Assembly (NCBI GenBank): GCA_011364975.1
Contig: RDOE01000001.1
Coordinates: 48,707 to 112,706 of the forward strand
Direction of reading: 5' to 3'
From: Promethearchaeota archaeon
GTDB lineage: Archaea > Asgardarchaeota > Lokiarchaeia > Sigyniarchaeales > SOKP01
Length of the DNA: 64,000 nucleotides
The notes under the pieces were generated by a model that saw only the letters and a list, made by a program, of their open reading frames with translations, ran no database searches and had not been told where the DNA came from. This document shows positions 50,069 through 58,881 of the stretch, piece after piece. Positions within the stretch are counted from its first letter, which is position 1, and each line of letters starts with the position of its first letter. The translations under genes and the position numbers were made by a program.

Positions 50069-51949
50069 TTATAATAAATAACTTCTTAATTGCTGTATAT
50101 ATCTATCAATAGTTCTATCGATCTTTTTCCTTCTATTTAAAAAATCATTTGCTAATTTTTCGTAAGCTGCTTTTGAGGGTAATCTTCCTCTTTTATATCT
50201 GCTTTCTAAAAGATTAAGACTGTCGTCTACGCTCACTCTTTCAGCATCTAATACATCAAGTTTCTTGATGATATTATTAAAGGTTTCGTTGGTTTCAGCT
50301 AAAATTTTCTTAAATGGTAATATTTCCTCTTTAATTTGTTCAAGTTTGGTAGAATTTTTCGTTAAGATATTTTTATAGGTCTTTTTTGCTAATTTCTTTC
50401 TTTTTGTTTCTTCTTCCGCTTTTCTAATTTCTAAAGTCAATGCATTTTTTTCTTCATATAGAGAACAAAACTCTCGAATTTCACTAATCGGTAAGAATTC
50501 CTTCTTAAATGTCAGAATCTCTTCTTCAGATTTCCTACTTTTTGTAATTAGAATGTATAAAGATAATAATACCGCAACAGCTAGCATAATTAATAATGGT
50601 CGAAGTAATAAATCAAATAGATCGATAGTATATGTAACTAGGAAAAATTCATCTTCAATTGGACTTACATAATCGGAATAGAACATTAAGATTTTTGAGC
50701 TTCCTGATTGTTTTATCGCATTTGGAGGTGTAGAAAGATACTCTATTGACCCACATCCTTCAATAATGAGATTAATTGTTTGCTTTTTTCCCAAATATTC
50801 AAATTGGCTTGTAATTAAATTAATCTTTAAAGATTGTTGTATCCAATTCGCCGTAAAATATTCCTCAAATGGTAAATCATATGCTAAACTGAGCTTTACT
50901 TTAGAGGAAGGTGTTAAGAAAGCGCGATTTTGTACTAAATTTATTTCTAGTTTCTTTCTATTATTATCTATTGTGTTTCCAATTGTAATAGTTAATTCTC
51001 CCAGATCATCAAATACCTCAACATTTTTTGCATTATTTGGAATATTGACCGAAACAGTACGTTGATTGAAATAACCATGGTTCTGAATAAGATAATCTTC
51101 TTTTACACTGATCATTCCCCAAGGAGAGATACGAATTTCACGATTTATTTCTTCAACGTGAATTTCTGCAAACTTCAGAACTGTATCCTGAAAAAGTATA
51201 GTGATGAATTCTTTTCCGTTACGAGCATCAATAGCATCTTCAAGATTTGCAAGAAATGGTTCTAAATAATCGTATTTAATGCTTTTGCTCAAATCCCATC
51301 TATAGGTTTTCGTGTCATCTTCATTTCCTGTTGAGCCAACCCGTTCAAAGTATAATCGTTCAGCAGTACTAGGAATTTTATAACTCGTATAAATATATCC
51401 CTCAGCTCGATAAGGCAATATCGGCCAAACCGTAAACGTAAAATTCTGATGAACCTGTAAATCGGGTTCATAGAATAAATTATATGTGAAGAGGTTTTTG
51501 AACGATTGAAAGAAATATATTGTTGTAGATTGATAAGGTAAAATAGGGTTGTCAAAATATATGATAAGCATTTCAAATTTCTTCATAATTATATTCAATC
51601 GATCAATAGCTAACGAATTTTTATTCTCCCCAAAAGCCTGGTAGTAAATTAAATCATTAGAATGTCTTAAGGGTATACCTATAAAAATAGAATCTATAGG
51701 ATTTTCATTATTATTTTGAATGGTTATTTTATCTTTGATATTTACCATCCCATAACCGCTCACATTTCCAGTTCTTACTAACTCTGTGACCAAGATATTT
51801 TCTGCTCCTTCTAAACTTCCTGCTATTTTCGGAGTTTCAATTTCTTGTTGATTATATAATGGAAATTGGGAATTAGTATTAATACTTGAGATTATAATAA
51901 CAAGAAACAATAACCCACTTAAGAGAAATATATAATTCTTTTTCATCAT
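50069..51949 (-). CDS. Ribophorin I (OST1) homologue, oligosaccharyltransferase subunit
   Basis: Predicted type I membrane protein of the N-glycosylation complex. A signal peptide ([19 protein letters not shown]) begins a long extracellular part that follows human RPN1: [20 protein letters not shown] corresponds to [36 protein letters not shown] to AAQDVYYRDEIGNVST, and [11 protein letters not shown] to YNLPSYEYLYN. The single membrane helix is [20 protein letters not shown] (about residues 455-475), and a cytoplasmic coiled-coil tail ends [15 protein letters not shown], like RPN1's RQELVTKIDHILDAL. 626 residues against 607. Ribophorin I was among the eukaryotic signature proteins described in Asgard archaea. 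Confidence 0.82.
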   Translation of the reverse strand: [626 protein letters not shown]

Positions 51950-52104
51950 TATTCGACAACCATCACATTCTCAAATTAACTTAAGATAATTAAAACAATT
52001 AATAAAAATTTATCATATTTTTTTCATTATTTCAAGATAAACCTTAATATTTTTGTTGTGTTAATGTTATTTAATAAAAAAATATATACAAAATTATTTT
52101 TACA

Positions 52105-52311
52105 ATGTCAACCCGAAGGAGTCAATCACGAAGGAAAAAAAGAAGAACTGGTAATGCGCCAATGCCGATGGGGGGAGCAGGTTTAATGAGATTTTTTGAA
52201 GATAGCTCAATTGGTATTAAAGTTGGACCTATTACAGCAATTTTACTATCTGTAGGGTTAATTTTGATTGTAATATTCTCTTGGTTAGGTATCTTTGATT
52301 GGATTTTTTAG
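52105..52311 (+). CDS. Preprotein translocase subunit Sec61 beta (archaeal SecG)
   Basis: Small tail-anchored subunit of the SecYE-beta channel. The GGAGLMRFFEDSSIGIKVGPITAIL motif (about residues 23-47) is the archaeal Sec-beta hallmark, followed by one membrane helix (LLSVGLILIVIFSWLGIF). The N-terminus is very basic (STRRSQSRRKKRR). 68 residues. A TATA-like AAATATATAC lies about 23-26 nt before the ATG, so the mRNA is probably leaderless. It is near the ribophorin I gene but on the other strand. Confidence 0.93.
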   Translation: MSTRRSQSRRKKRRTGNAPMPMGGAGLMRFFEDSSIGIKVGPITAILLSVGLILIVIFSWLGIFDWIF

Positions 52312-52359
52312 AGATTATTAATTTTTCTTATATTTCCTTCTATTAAACCTCTTATAATC

Positions 52360-52653
52360 ATGAAGGTATCTGAATTTCAAAAATTAATCAAAGAATTATA
52401 TTCTAAAAAGGATATTGAACGCGGACTTTATAAAACATTCATTTGGTTAATAGAGGAGGTAGGAGAATTAGCAAGTATAATAAAATCTAAAGAAATAAGA
52501 AAAGAAGAAATAAAAGACGAATTAGCAGATATTATAGCATGGACGGTTTCTATAGCAAATATCCTTGAAGTTGATATTGAGAGTGCGTTAATTGATAAAT
52601 ATCCAAATAAATGTAGGAACTGCAATTCTTCACCTTGTATTTGTGAAGAATGA
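52360..52653 (+). CDS. MazG-like NTP pyrophosphohydrolase
   Basis: Small all-alpha NTP-PPase (MazG-like). The metal motif is WLIEEVGELASIIKS (EExxE, about residues 28-42) with the partner KDELADIIAWTVSIAN (about 50-65). The C-terminal CRNCNSSPCICEE resembles a small zinc site, as in some archaeal MazG proteins. 97 residues. It probably hydrolyses non-canonical or excess nucleoside triphosphates to limit their misincorporation. A TATA-like box (CTTATATTT) precedes the ATG by about 30 nt. Confidence 0.85.
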   Translation: MKVSEFQKLIKELYSKKDIERGLYKTFIWLIEEVGELASIIKSKEIRKEEIKDELADIIAWTVSIANILEVDIESALIDKYPNKCRNCNSSPCICEE

Positions 52654-52704
52654 ATTGATTATGATTTTATTAATAATTATATAAATAAGTATTGTTAGAA
52701 GATA

Positions 52705-53463
52705 ATGGCAGAAAATTGGAAATCACGTATTCACCCAGAAGCAAAAATAAATAAGGATTCATATATAAGCCAATTAGCAATTATTGGTAAAGGTGTGACC
52801 ATCGAAAAAGATGTTTACATCTCAAGCGGAGTTAAAATTTATGGTGAAACGTTAATAAAAGAAGGGACTTATATTGGAGAAGATTGCATTATTGGACACC
52901 CTCAAAGGGCTCAATTAAAAGAGATAATTATTCATAGAGAAGATATAGTTCATTCTATGGGGCCATTAACTACTATTGGTATAAATTGCACAATTAGAGC
53001 TGGAAGTATTATTTATACTGAAGTAATTTTGGGGAATAATTGTCAAACTGGGCATCATGTTATGATTAGAGAAAAAAGTACTATTGGTAATAACACACTA
53101 ATTGGTACTAAAACTGTTATTGATGGGAATGTAATCATTGGAGATTATGTAAATATTCAAACCGGTGTGTATATTCCATTATTTTGCAGAATTGGAAATC
53201 ATGTATTTATGGGTCCATATAGTAAACTTACAAACGATAAATATATGTTGCGTAAAAAATATGATTTAAAAGGAGCAATCGTAGAAGATTATGTCTCATT
53301 AGGAGCGAATTCTGTAATATTACCGGGAATTAATTTAAAAAGAGGAACAATTGTAGGAGCTGGGAGCGTTGTTACTAAAGACACTGATGAAAAAGATATT
53401 GTAATAGGAAATCCTGCAAAAGTGTTAAAAAAGATACCCGCGGATTGGAATTCATCTTATTGA
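52705..53463 (+). CDS. Left-handed beta-helix acyltransferase (hexapeptide repeat)
   Basis: Hexapeptide-repeat acyl- or acetyltransferase, related to WbpD/LpxA-type enzymes. Repeats such as AIIGKGVTIEKDVYISSGVKIYG, TIGINCTIRAGSIIYTEVILGNNCQTGHHVMIREKSTIGNNTLIGTKTVID and IVGAGSVVTKDTDEKDIVIGNPAK fill most of the 252 residues. HHVMI holds a His at the place of the catalytic base in the acetyltransferases. The gene precedes DUF354 and GT4 genes, so it likely decorates a nucleotide sugar for a surface glycan. TATA-like ATTATATAAATA lies 21-32 nt before the ATG; the mRNA is probably leaderless. Confidence 0.87.
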   Translation: MAENWKSRIHPEAKINKDSYISQLAIIGKGVTIEKDVYISSGVKIYGETLIKEGTYIGEDCIIGHPQRAQLKEIIIHREDIVHSMGPLTTIGINCTIRAGSIIYTEVILGNNCQTGHHVMIREKSTIGNNTLIGTKTVIDGNVIIGDYVNIQTGVYIPLFCRIGNHVFMGPYSKLTNDKYMLRKKYDLKGAIVEDYVSLGANSVILPGINLKRGTIVGAGSVVTKDTDEKDIVIGNPAKVLKKIPADWNSSY

Positions 53464-53502
53464 TGGAATTATGCGATTTTTTAAACTAATACTGGATGCA
53501 TT

Positions 53503-54606
53503 ATGAAGGATTCAAATAAAAAAATATGGATCGATATTGAAGAACCAAAAACGGGAATTATGTTTAATTCCCTTATTAATAAATTTCAGAATGAAAATAT
53601 AGAGTTATTGATAACAGCAAGAGATTATGATTCAACCTATCAGATTTTAGATGATTTATCCATAGATTATGTTAAAGTTGGAAGTCATGGGGGGGAAAAA
53701 TTGGAAAATAAGTTAGCTACTTATATAAAGCGGCTAAATGAGTTATTTCCTCTTGTCATAGAATTTAATCCGGACTATTTTGTAACCTTTTCATCTGTAG
53801 AAGGCCCAAGAATCTCATTTGGTCTAAATATACCCTCAATTGGATATAATGATGAACCCCGTAATATTCCTGTGTGTAAACTGATATTTCCTTTCTTAGA
53901 TAAAATAATTACGCCCGATTGTGTTCCAGAAGAGTGGTATATCCGGCTTTATGCAAATCCAGAAAAGTTAATAAGATATCATGGAATAGACGAGATTGCA
54001 TGGCTTTCACATTATATCCCTAACCCAAATGTTCTTGATATTTATGATCTTGATAAAGGTAAATATGTTATTATGAGAAGTGAACCTTCATTTGCTAGTT
54101 ATTTTATTGATGAATTAGAACCCCAAAAAACCCTTTTAAGTGAGATATTTCCACCAATATTTAAAAAATTCCCAAATTATAAATATTTCCTAATAGTTCG
54201 CACAATAGAACAAGAAACTTACTTAAAGGGAAAATTAAAGGATTTTAGTAAGGAAAAAAATTTAGTAATAACACGTTATATGCCCAATATGGTAGATTTG
54301 TGTTTCTATGGTGCACTTATTATTAGTGGTGGAGGAACAATAGTTAGAGAATCGAGTCTATTAAATGTTCCAAGTATAGAATTTTTCCCGGGCGAAACTG
54401 CACCTCAAGAGCATTTTCTTATGAAAAATGGTTTTCCATTAATTCACATTAAAAATTACAGGGATGTGATTACAAAAGCGATAGAATTTTTGACAGAATC
54501 ACCAAGAAAGAATATTTCATTCGAACAGATTAAGAAAAGAATTTTACAATTCGAAGATCCCAACGATATTTGTTTTAATATCGTGAAAAAGGCTCTCAAT
54601 TGCTAA
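53503..54606 (+). CDS. DUF354 glycosyltransferase-fold protein
   Basis: DUF354 family, related in fold to MurG-like GT-B proteins. The start IWIDIEEPKTGIMFNSLINKFQ and LLITARDYDSTYQIL match the family, as do PSIGYNDEPRNIPVCKLIFPFLDKIITPDC, the C-terminal ISGGGTIVRESSLLNVPSIEFFPGETAPQEHFL and the GG nucleotide-sugar loop. 367 residues. It follows the acyltransferase gene by 39 bp on the same strand and ends 1 bp before the stop of the convergent GT4 gene. Probably part of a surface-glycan set; the exact reaction is unknown. Confidence 0.83.
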   Translation: MKDSNKKIWIDIEEPKTGIMFNSLINKFQNENIELLITARDYDSTYQILDDLSIDYVKVGSHGGEKLENKLATYIKRLNELFPLVIEFNPDYFVTFSSVEGPRISFGLNIPSIGYNDEPRNIPVCKLIFPFLDKIITPDCVPEEWYIRLYANPEKLIRYHGIDEIAWLSHYIPNPNVLDIYDLDKGKYVIMRSEPSFASYFIDELEPQKTLLSEIFPPIFKKFPNYKYFLIVRTIEQETYLKGKLKDFSKEKNLVITRYMPNMVDLCFYGALIISGGGTIVRESSLLNVPSIEFFPGETAPQEHFLMKNGFPLIHIKNYRDVITKAIEFLTESPRKNISFEQIKKRILQFEDPNDICFNIVKKALNC

Positions 54607-54607
54607 G

Positions 54608-55717
54608 TTATTCTAATAAGTACTTATTATATAAATCCACTAATTCACTCCCTGAAGTAGACCAATTATATTTATTCAATAAGCTTTGTGCATTTTTTAT
54701 TAAGTTTACACTTAGAGTATCATTCTTTATTAAACTCTGTATTTTCTTTGAAAGTAATTCTGGATTTTTTACTGGTACAAATATAACTTTATCTTGTAAT
54801 ACCTCTCTAAAAACTTTCAAATCTGAACATATAACTGGTGTTCCACAAGCTATAGCTTCTAATGGTGTAAGACCAAATCCCTCCGATGAGGAGGAGTAGG
54901 TTATAAAAATATCTGCCATTGAATAATAAATCGGAAGCTCATTTTCTTCAATATATCCCATGAAAAATACATCTTGATATCTCTTCTTCCATTCTTCATA
55001 TTTTTCCTTCATAAGGAAGTCAGGAGTTCCCCCAATCACTAGATTTAAGTTCGGGATTACTTCTTTGGTAATTTTGTAAGCACTTATAATATGTTCTATT
55101 CCTTTATAGGGTGCTATACGCCCGATATATAATATAATAGGCCCGGTAATTTCCAATTTTTCTTTCAATCTTTTTGCTTCTTCAGGATAAGGTCGAAATT
55201 TAGCGTCTATCCCATTATATATCGTTATAATTCTTTCTTTATCGACTTTAGGAAGAAAACTATCAAACTTATCTTTAACGAAGTTTGAAACTGTAATTAG
55301 GTAGGTTGCTTTTTTTGAAACGAATTTAGTAAGTATTTTTTCAAATGGAATTGCTGTAAGTTTAGTTTCAAATGGTGTGAAATCATGAATAGTACATATA
55401 AATCTCCTCTTATTAGCGAGAATAATTGGTAATGCTGCTTTAACACTATTAGCATGAATAATATCAAATTTGGAATTTTTAAGATATTTTGTAACCTTAT
55501 AATTGAATTGAAAAATCCATAAAAATCGTCTACGTGTTAAGTTAAGTTGAATAATATCGGGATTATTCAGATTAACATTCCACATCCCTGTTATTAGTTT
55601 TACACTATGTCCTTGATTCTTCAAATACTCAAAAAGGGCTCTAATTACTTTAGCTTCACCATCTGCTGTATCAGGAGAAACTGTTAAAGAAACCAAGCAA
55701 ATTTTCAATTTATTCAT
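54608..55717 (-). CDS. GT4-family glycosyltransferase
   Basis: GT-B glycosyltransferase that uses an activated sugar and keeps its anomeric configuration. N-terminal GEAKVIRALFEYLKNQGHSVKLIT, the middle GPIILYIGRIAPYKGIEHIISAYK, and the nucleotide-sugar motif SSSEGFGLTPLEAIACGTPVIC (about residues 282-303) with the EX7E pair are all present. 369 residues, no signal or helix. It is convergent with the DUF354 gene and transcribed away from it. Confidence 0.92.
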   Translation of the reverse strand: MNKLKICLVSLTVSPDTADGEAKVIRALFEYLKNQGHSVKLITGMWNVNLNNPDIIQLNLTRRRFLWIFQFNYKVTKYLKNSKFDIIHANSVKAALPIILANKRRFICTIHDFTPFETKLTAIPFEKILTKFVSKKATYLITVSNFVKDKFDSFLPKVDKERIITIYNGIDAKFRPYPEEAKRLKEKLEITGPIILYIGRIAPYKGIEHIISAYKITKEVIPNLNLVIGGTPDFLMKEKYEEWKKRYQDVFFMGYIEENELPIYYSMADIFITYSSSSEGFGLTPLEAIACGTPVICSDLKVFREVLQDKVIFVPVKNPELLSKKIQSLIKNDTLSVNLIKNAQSLLNKYNWSTSGSELVDLYNKYLLE

Positions 55718-55754
55718 AGGGAATTTAAGTTAAAATAGTAATTTAAAGTATTAT

Positions 55755-56726
55755 TTAAGTCAATTGTAAATACCCATCTTCAGTAATTAAAATGGTTTCT
55801 TCAGTTTGAGCAACAAAAATTCCCTTTTGTTCAGATAAAACATAATGTACCTGTAATTTTCCTTGTTGAATTAATTCTTGAAGACCAAATGAAATTCCCA
55901 TTCTAAATTCTTTTGCTAACCATCTTTCAGCGAAGGGTAAGGTTTGGTAATTTTTATTAATATAACCTAATATTTGCTTAGAAGCTTTTCTACGTAAAGG
56001 TACTCTCCCCGCATATGGATTCAATTCATAAATATAGGAGTACTTTGTATTATGAACCATACCATCTCCAGTAGAGGCAAATATTTCTACAGCATAAATT
56101 TCTCCTTCTTCCATAATGTCACCACCTTGCGTTCCTAACTCGGGTAACTGCTTTTTCCCATGAACAGTCCATCTCTCAATCTGATGTCCCCCTAACTGCT
56201 TAACTGGATTAAATTTGAAACCCTTTACAATACTTTCTATTTTTTTTCCAATTTCTCTTGTGTGAACTTTTGGTTTCGCCATCATTTTAGCAGCATCTAC
56301 AGCAACTTCTGTTGCTTGAATAATGTTTTCAAGTGATTTTTCCTCATTAAAAGAAACCGAAAATGCCGTATCTACTATATAACCATCAATATGAACACCT
56401 AAATCAATTTTAACTATATCTCCACTATTAATAACGAGTCCATCATCCTTAATTGGGGAAGTATAATGAGCTGCGGTATTATTGATACTCACATTAACAG
56501 GGAATGCACAACTCCCTCCAAGTTCCACTATTTTTGACTCTGCTTTTTCCACTAGAGCATATACGCTTAATCCTTCTTTTACAAGCGGTTTTATAAACTT
56601 TTTCACGTTCTGAGCAATGTTACCTGCTTTTTTTAAAGATTCGATTTTATATTCTTTATCTTCTTCTTTCTCTTCCTCAGAAACTTTATTTTCAGATTGA
56701 TTTTTCAAGTTTTTATTCTCATTCAT
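55755..56726 (-). CDS. map: Methionine aminopeptidase type II
   Basis: Removes the starting methionine from new proteins. Type II features: AAHYTSPIKDDG (His), GDIVKIDLGVHIDGYIVDTAF (two Asp), GHQIERWTVHGKKQLP (His), EGEIYAVEIFASTGDG (Glu) and QTEETILIT (Glu), with the helical insertion typical of type II between them. The ORF track begins at a 19-codon upstream start; the ATG at 56726 gives MNENKNLKNQSENK and is preferred because the upstream extension is hydrophobic and atypical. The first ~33 residues are highly charged (SEEEKEEDKEYK), like the charged extension of eukaryotic MetAP2. Confidence 0.92.
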   Translation of the reverse strand: MNENKNLKNQSENKVSEEEKEEDKEYKIESLKKAGNIAQNVKKFIKPLVKEGLSVYALVEKAESKIVELGGSCAFPVNVSINNTAAHYTSPIKDDGLVINSGDIVKIDLGVHIDGYIVDTAFSVSFNEEKSLENIIQATEVAVDAAKMMAKPKVHTREIGKKIESIVKGFKFNPVKQLGGHQIERWTVHGKKQLPELGTQGGDIMEEGEIYAVEIFASTGDGMVHNTKYSYIYELNPYAGRVPLRRKASKQILGYINKNYQTLPFAERWLAKEFRMGISFGLQELIQQGKLQVHYVLSEQKGIFVAQTEETILITEDGYLQLT

Positions 56727-56935
56727 TGGTATATCAAAATGTAAAAGTTGATAAAAATATTTTTTAAATAAGTAAAATATCAAAGGTAATATAATTAAAA
56801 ATAAATAAGGTAAACATTAATAATTAAATAAAGTTAATTTTAATAGATCATATAACTAATTAATATATTACTCATAAAACTTGATTCATAATTAAGAATA
56901 GTATTATTTGAGTTAATAACCCCATATTTTAAAAT

Positions 56936-56942
56936 AAGGAGG
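56936..56942 (+). promoter_or_regulatory. Strong Shine-Dalgarno site for the roadblock gene
   Basis: AAGGAGG lies 9 nt before the TTG start at 56952, one of the best matches to the archaeal 16S rRNA 3' end in the window. It fixes the TTG as the start codon and marks this gene as well translated, in contrast to the leaderless genes nearby. Confidence 0.65.
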
Positions 56943-56951
56943 CAATAATAT

Positions 56952-57323
56952 TTGTCTGAAAATATCAGTGAATTAACCGATTTGCTAAGAAAATTATCTG
57001 CTGTTAATAGTGATATAGAAGGTTCTGCTATTGTAAGCGTTCAAGGGTTACCCATTTGTTCTGTTTTAAGTAGAAATGTAAACGACGGGATAGTGAGTGC
57101 TATGTCTGCGGCTATTCAAAGTGTATCAGAACGGGCTGTAGAAGAGCTCGATCGTGGTGAATTAAAACGTATCCTTATCGAAGGCGTAAACGGGATTATT
57201 ATCCTTTCTAAGGCAGGTGAAAATGCAATTTTATGTACTTTATGTAATGCAAACGCTAGTTTAGGAATGGTTTTTCTTAATATTCAAAGCGTCTCGAATA
57301 GAATCGCTTCACTCTTAGACTAA
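56952..57323 (+). CDS. Roadblock/LC7 domain protein
   Basis: Single roadblock domain of the kind that regulates small GTPases (MglB and the Ragulator/LC7 family). The pattern IEGSAIVSVQGLPICSVL (about residues 20-38), AAIQSVSERAVEELDRGELKRILIEGVNGIIILSKAGENAILCTLCNANASLGMVFLNIQ is typical. 123 residues, start TTG with a strong ribosome binding site. The only GTPase in the window, the MglA-like protein at 7586-8206, is 49 kb away, so the actual partner may be elsewhere. The next gene, 63 bp downstream on the same strand, is of unknown function. Confidence 0.88.
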   Translation: MSENISELTDLLRKLSAVNSDIEGSAIVSVQGLPICSVLSRNVNDGIVSAMSAAIQSVSERAVEELDRGELKRILIEGVNGIIILSKAGENAILCTLCNANASLGMVFLNIQSVSNRIASLLD

Positions 57324-57386
57324 TTAAAAGGGTTTACATAAATCCTCCTTATTAATATCAATTTAGTAAAATAAAATCACCCGATA

Positions 57387-58715
57387 ATGGCTTTAAATCA
57401 TTTAAGTGAAGAAGACTTTTATAAGAAGCTTTCAAATCATCTTAAGGCTAAAAATTTTAAGGATTTTACTAATTTAATTGAAAAATCTCCGGAATTAGAT
57501 ATTCATCTAAATCCTAGACTAATCCCAAACCGCTTTGAATATATTTCAGATTTAATATTAGATTGTTTCAAAAAAGTAGGAGAATCATATCAAACATCTG
57601 CATTAGGTGAAATTATAGATATATTAAGGTTTTGTAATCAATTCAATTTATTTGATAAAGATTTGTCTATAGAGGAAAAAACAATTATTAATAACATCTA
57701 TAACGATGTTATTTTTATTTCGAATTTATATGATGTATTTGGAAAAATAACCAATTGTTTTATCCATTATGTCAGAGTTAATCTTCCAGAAATATTATAT
57801 GGCTATCTCACTAACTTTCCATCCATATATTTTGAAAATATTGATTTGTTGGTTTATTATGTAAAAAATATTTTTTGGGATCAATATACAATTTATGGCC
57901 TTAGCGTTAAAAAGATAGGGCCTTTTAAGGGGTTTTATGATATATTTAAACGTTCTTACAATCAATCTACAACAGATTTTATTGAATTTGATATATACTA
58001 TAAATATACAAGTTTTTATTATGAATTAAATGATACTAAAGAATTTACTATAGTGAAAAGGCATTTAGTCTCCCCAAAAAATATTCTAAGTAATGCTGAT
58101 AAAATTTTAAAAGAAAATGACTATAAATTTTACAGCCTTTCAATGGTTTTGCTTGGTGGTATTGGCCCTCAGGGTCATGGATTTACTTATTCTACCCCTA
58201 AAAAAGAAGTAATTGAAATATGTTCAGACATAAGGGAAAACAATGCGATAATAATTAAGTATAAAATTTTTTTAAAAAATCAGTTTCTGAAAAAGTTGAG
58301 AAAAGAATTATCATCTTTAAAGGAAGATTTACGAGATTCAATTATTAATTATCTTGATTCAGCCCTAAATCAAAAAGAATTGATTGGATACAATAAAAAG
58401 GACAGAGTTTTAAAAATTATATCTAATCATTTAACAAATTTCACTGAAGCTTTAAAAATAAATAAACTTAACTTTGATGATTTAATCGATATTATTTCAG
58501 AAGCTTTATCAATAATCTTAAGACCTATTAATATGGTTGATCAATTTAAATGTCGAATGGATTTGATAAATGAGGGAAAATTAGATTCAGATGATATAGC
58601 TAAGCTTACTAGTTTGAAAGGAAAGTCTCATTATGATGTTTTGAAAGAACGTTTATTTTTTCAATATATTAATAATTGGTTTTATGAATTATATTTAGCA
58701 AAAAAGGTTAAATAG
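57387..58715 (+). CDS. Unknown 442-residue protein downstream of a roadblock gene
   Basis: I do not recognise a family. The product is soluble, with a helical N-terminal half, a central beta-rich segment (FIEFDIYYKYTSFYYELND) and the distinctive loop YSLSMVLLGGIGPQGHGFTYSTP (about residues 248-270) followed by EVIEICSDIRENNAIIIKY. The C-terminal third is helical and charged. The GGIGPQGHG stretch looks like a conserved functional loop. It follows the roadblock gene by 63 bp on the same strand, so it may be a partner or effector. No signal peptide or membrane helix. Confidence 0.6.
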   Translation: MALNHLSEEDFYKKLSNHLKAKNFKDFTNLIEKSPELDIHLNPRLIPNRFEYISDLILDCFKKVGESYQTSALGEIIDILRFCNQFNLFDKDLSIEEKTIINNIYNDVIFISNLYDVFGKITNCFIHYVRVNLPEILYGYLTNFPSIYFENIDLLVYYVKNIFWDQYTIYGLSVKKIGPFKGFYDIFKRSYNQSTTDFIEFDIYYKYTSFYYELNDTKEFTIVKRHLVSPKNILSNADKILKENDYKFYSLSMVLLGGIGPQGHGFTYSTPKKEVIEICSDIRENNAIIIKYKIFLKNQFLKKLRKELSSLKEDLRDSIINYLDSALNQKELIGYNKKDRVLKIISNHLTNFTEALKINKLNFDDLIDIISEALSIILRPINMVDQFKCRMDLINEGKLDSDDIAKLTSLKGKSHYDVLKERLFFQYINNWFYELYLAKKVK

Positions 58716-58833
58716 ATTTATCAAATTTATTCCATTTACGGGAAAGCTGCTCTATAGTTTCAAGATTGTTAAAAGATTGAGGAAGTTTTATTTGATTTTT
58801 AATAAATATGATTATTATCAATTTTAACTTCAT
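58708..58833 (-). CDS. Possible 41-residue protein
   Basis: A small frame too short for the track: MKLKLIIIIFIKNQIKLPQ, then SFNNLETIEQLSRKWNKFDKSI. It lies 49 bp after the coupled membrane protein gene on the same strand, and its stop overlaps the end of the convergent 442-residue gene by 8 bp. There is no clear ribosome binding site. The residue pattern looks protein-like, but chance cannot be excluded. Confidence 0.25.
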   Translation of the reverse strand: MKLKLIIIIFIKNQIKLPQSFNNLETIEQLSRKWNKFDKSI

Positions 58834-58881
58834 ATTATTTAAGGAGTATTTCTAATAATTAAGAAAAAAAAGTTTATTTTA

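Noticed and set aside
51289-51576. 95-residue ORF inside ribophorin I on the same strand
   Set aside because: Alternate-frame shadow of the ribophorin I coding region, without its own start signals.
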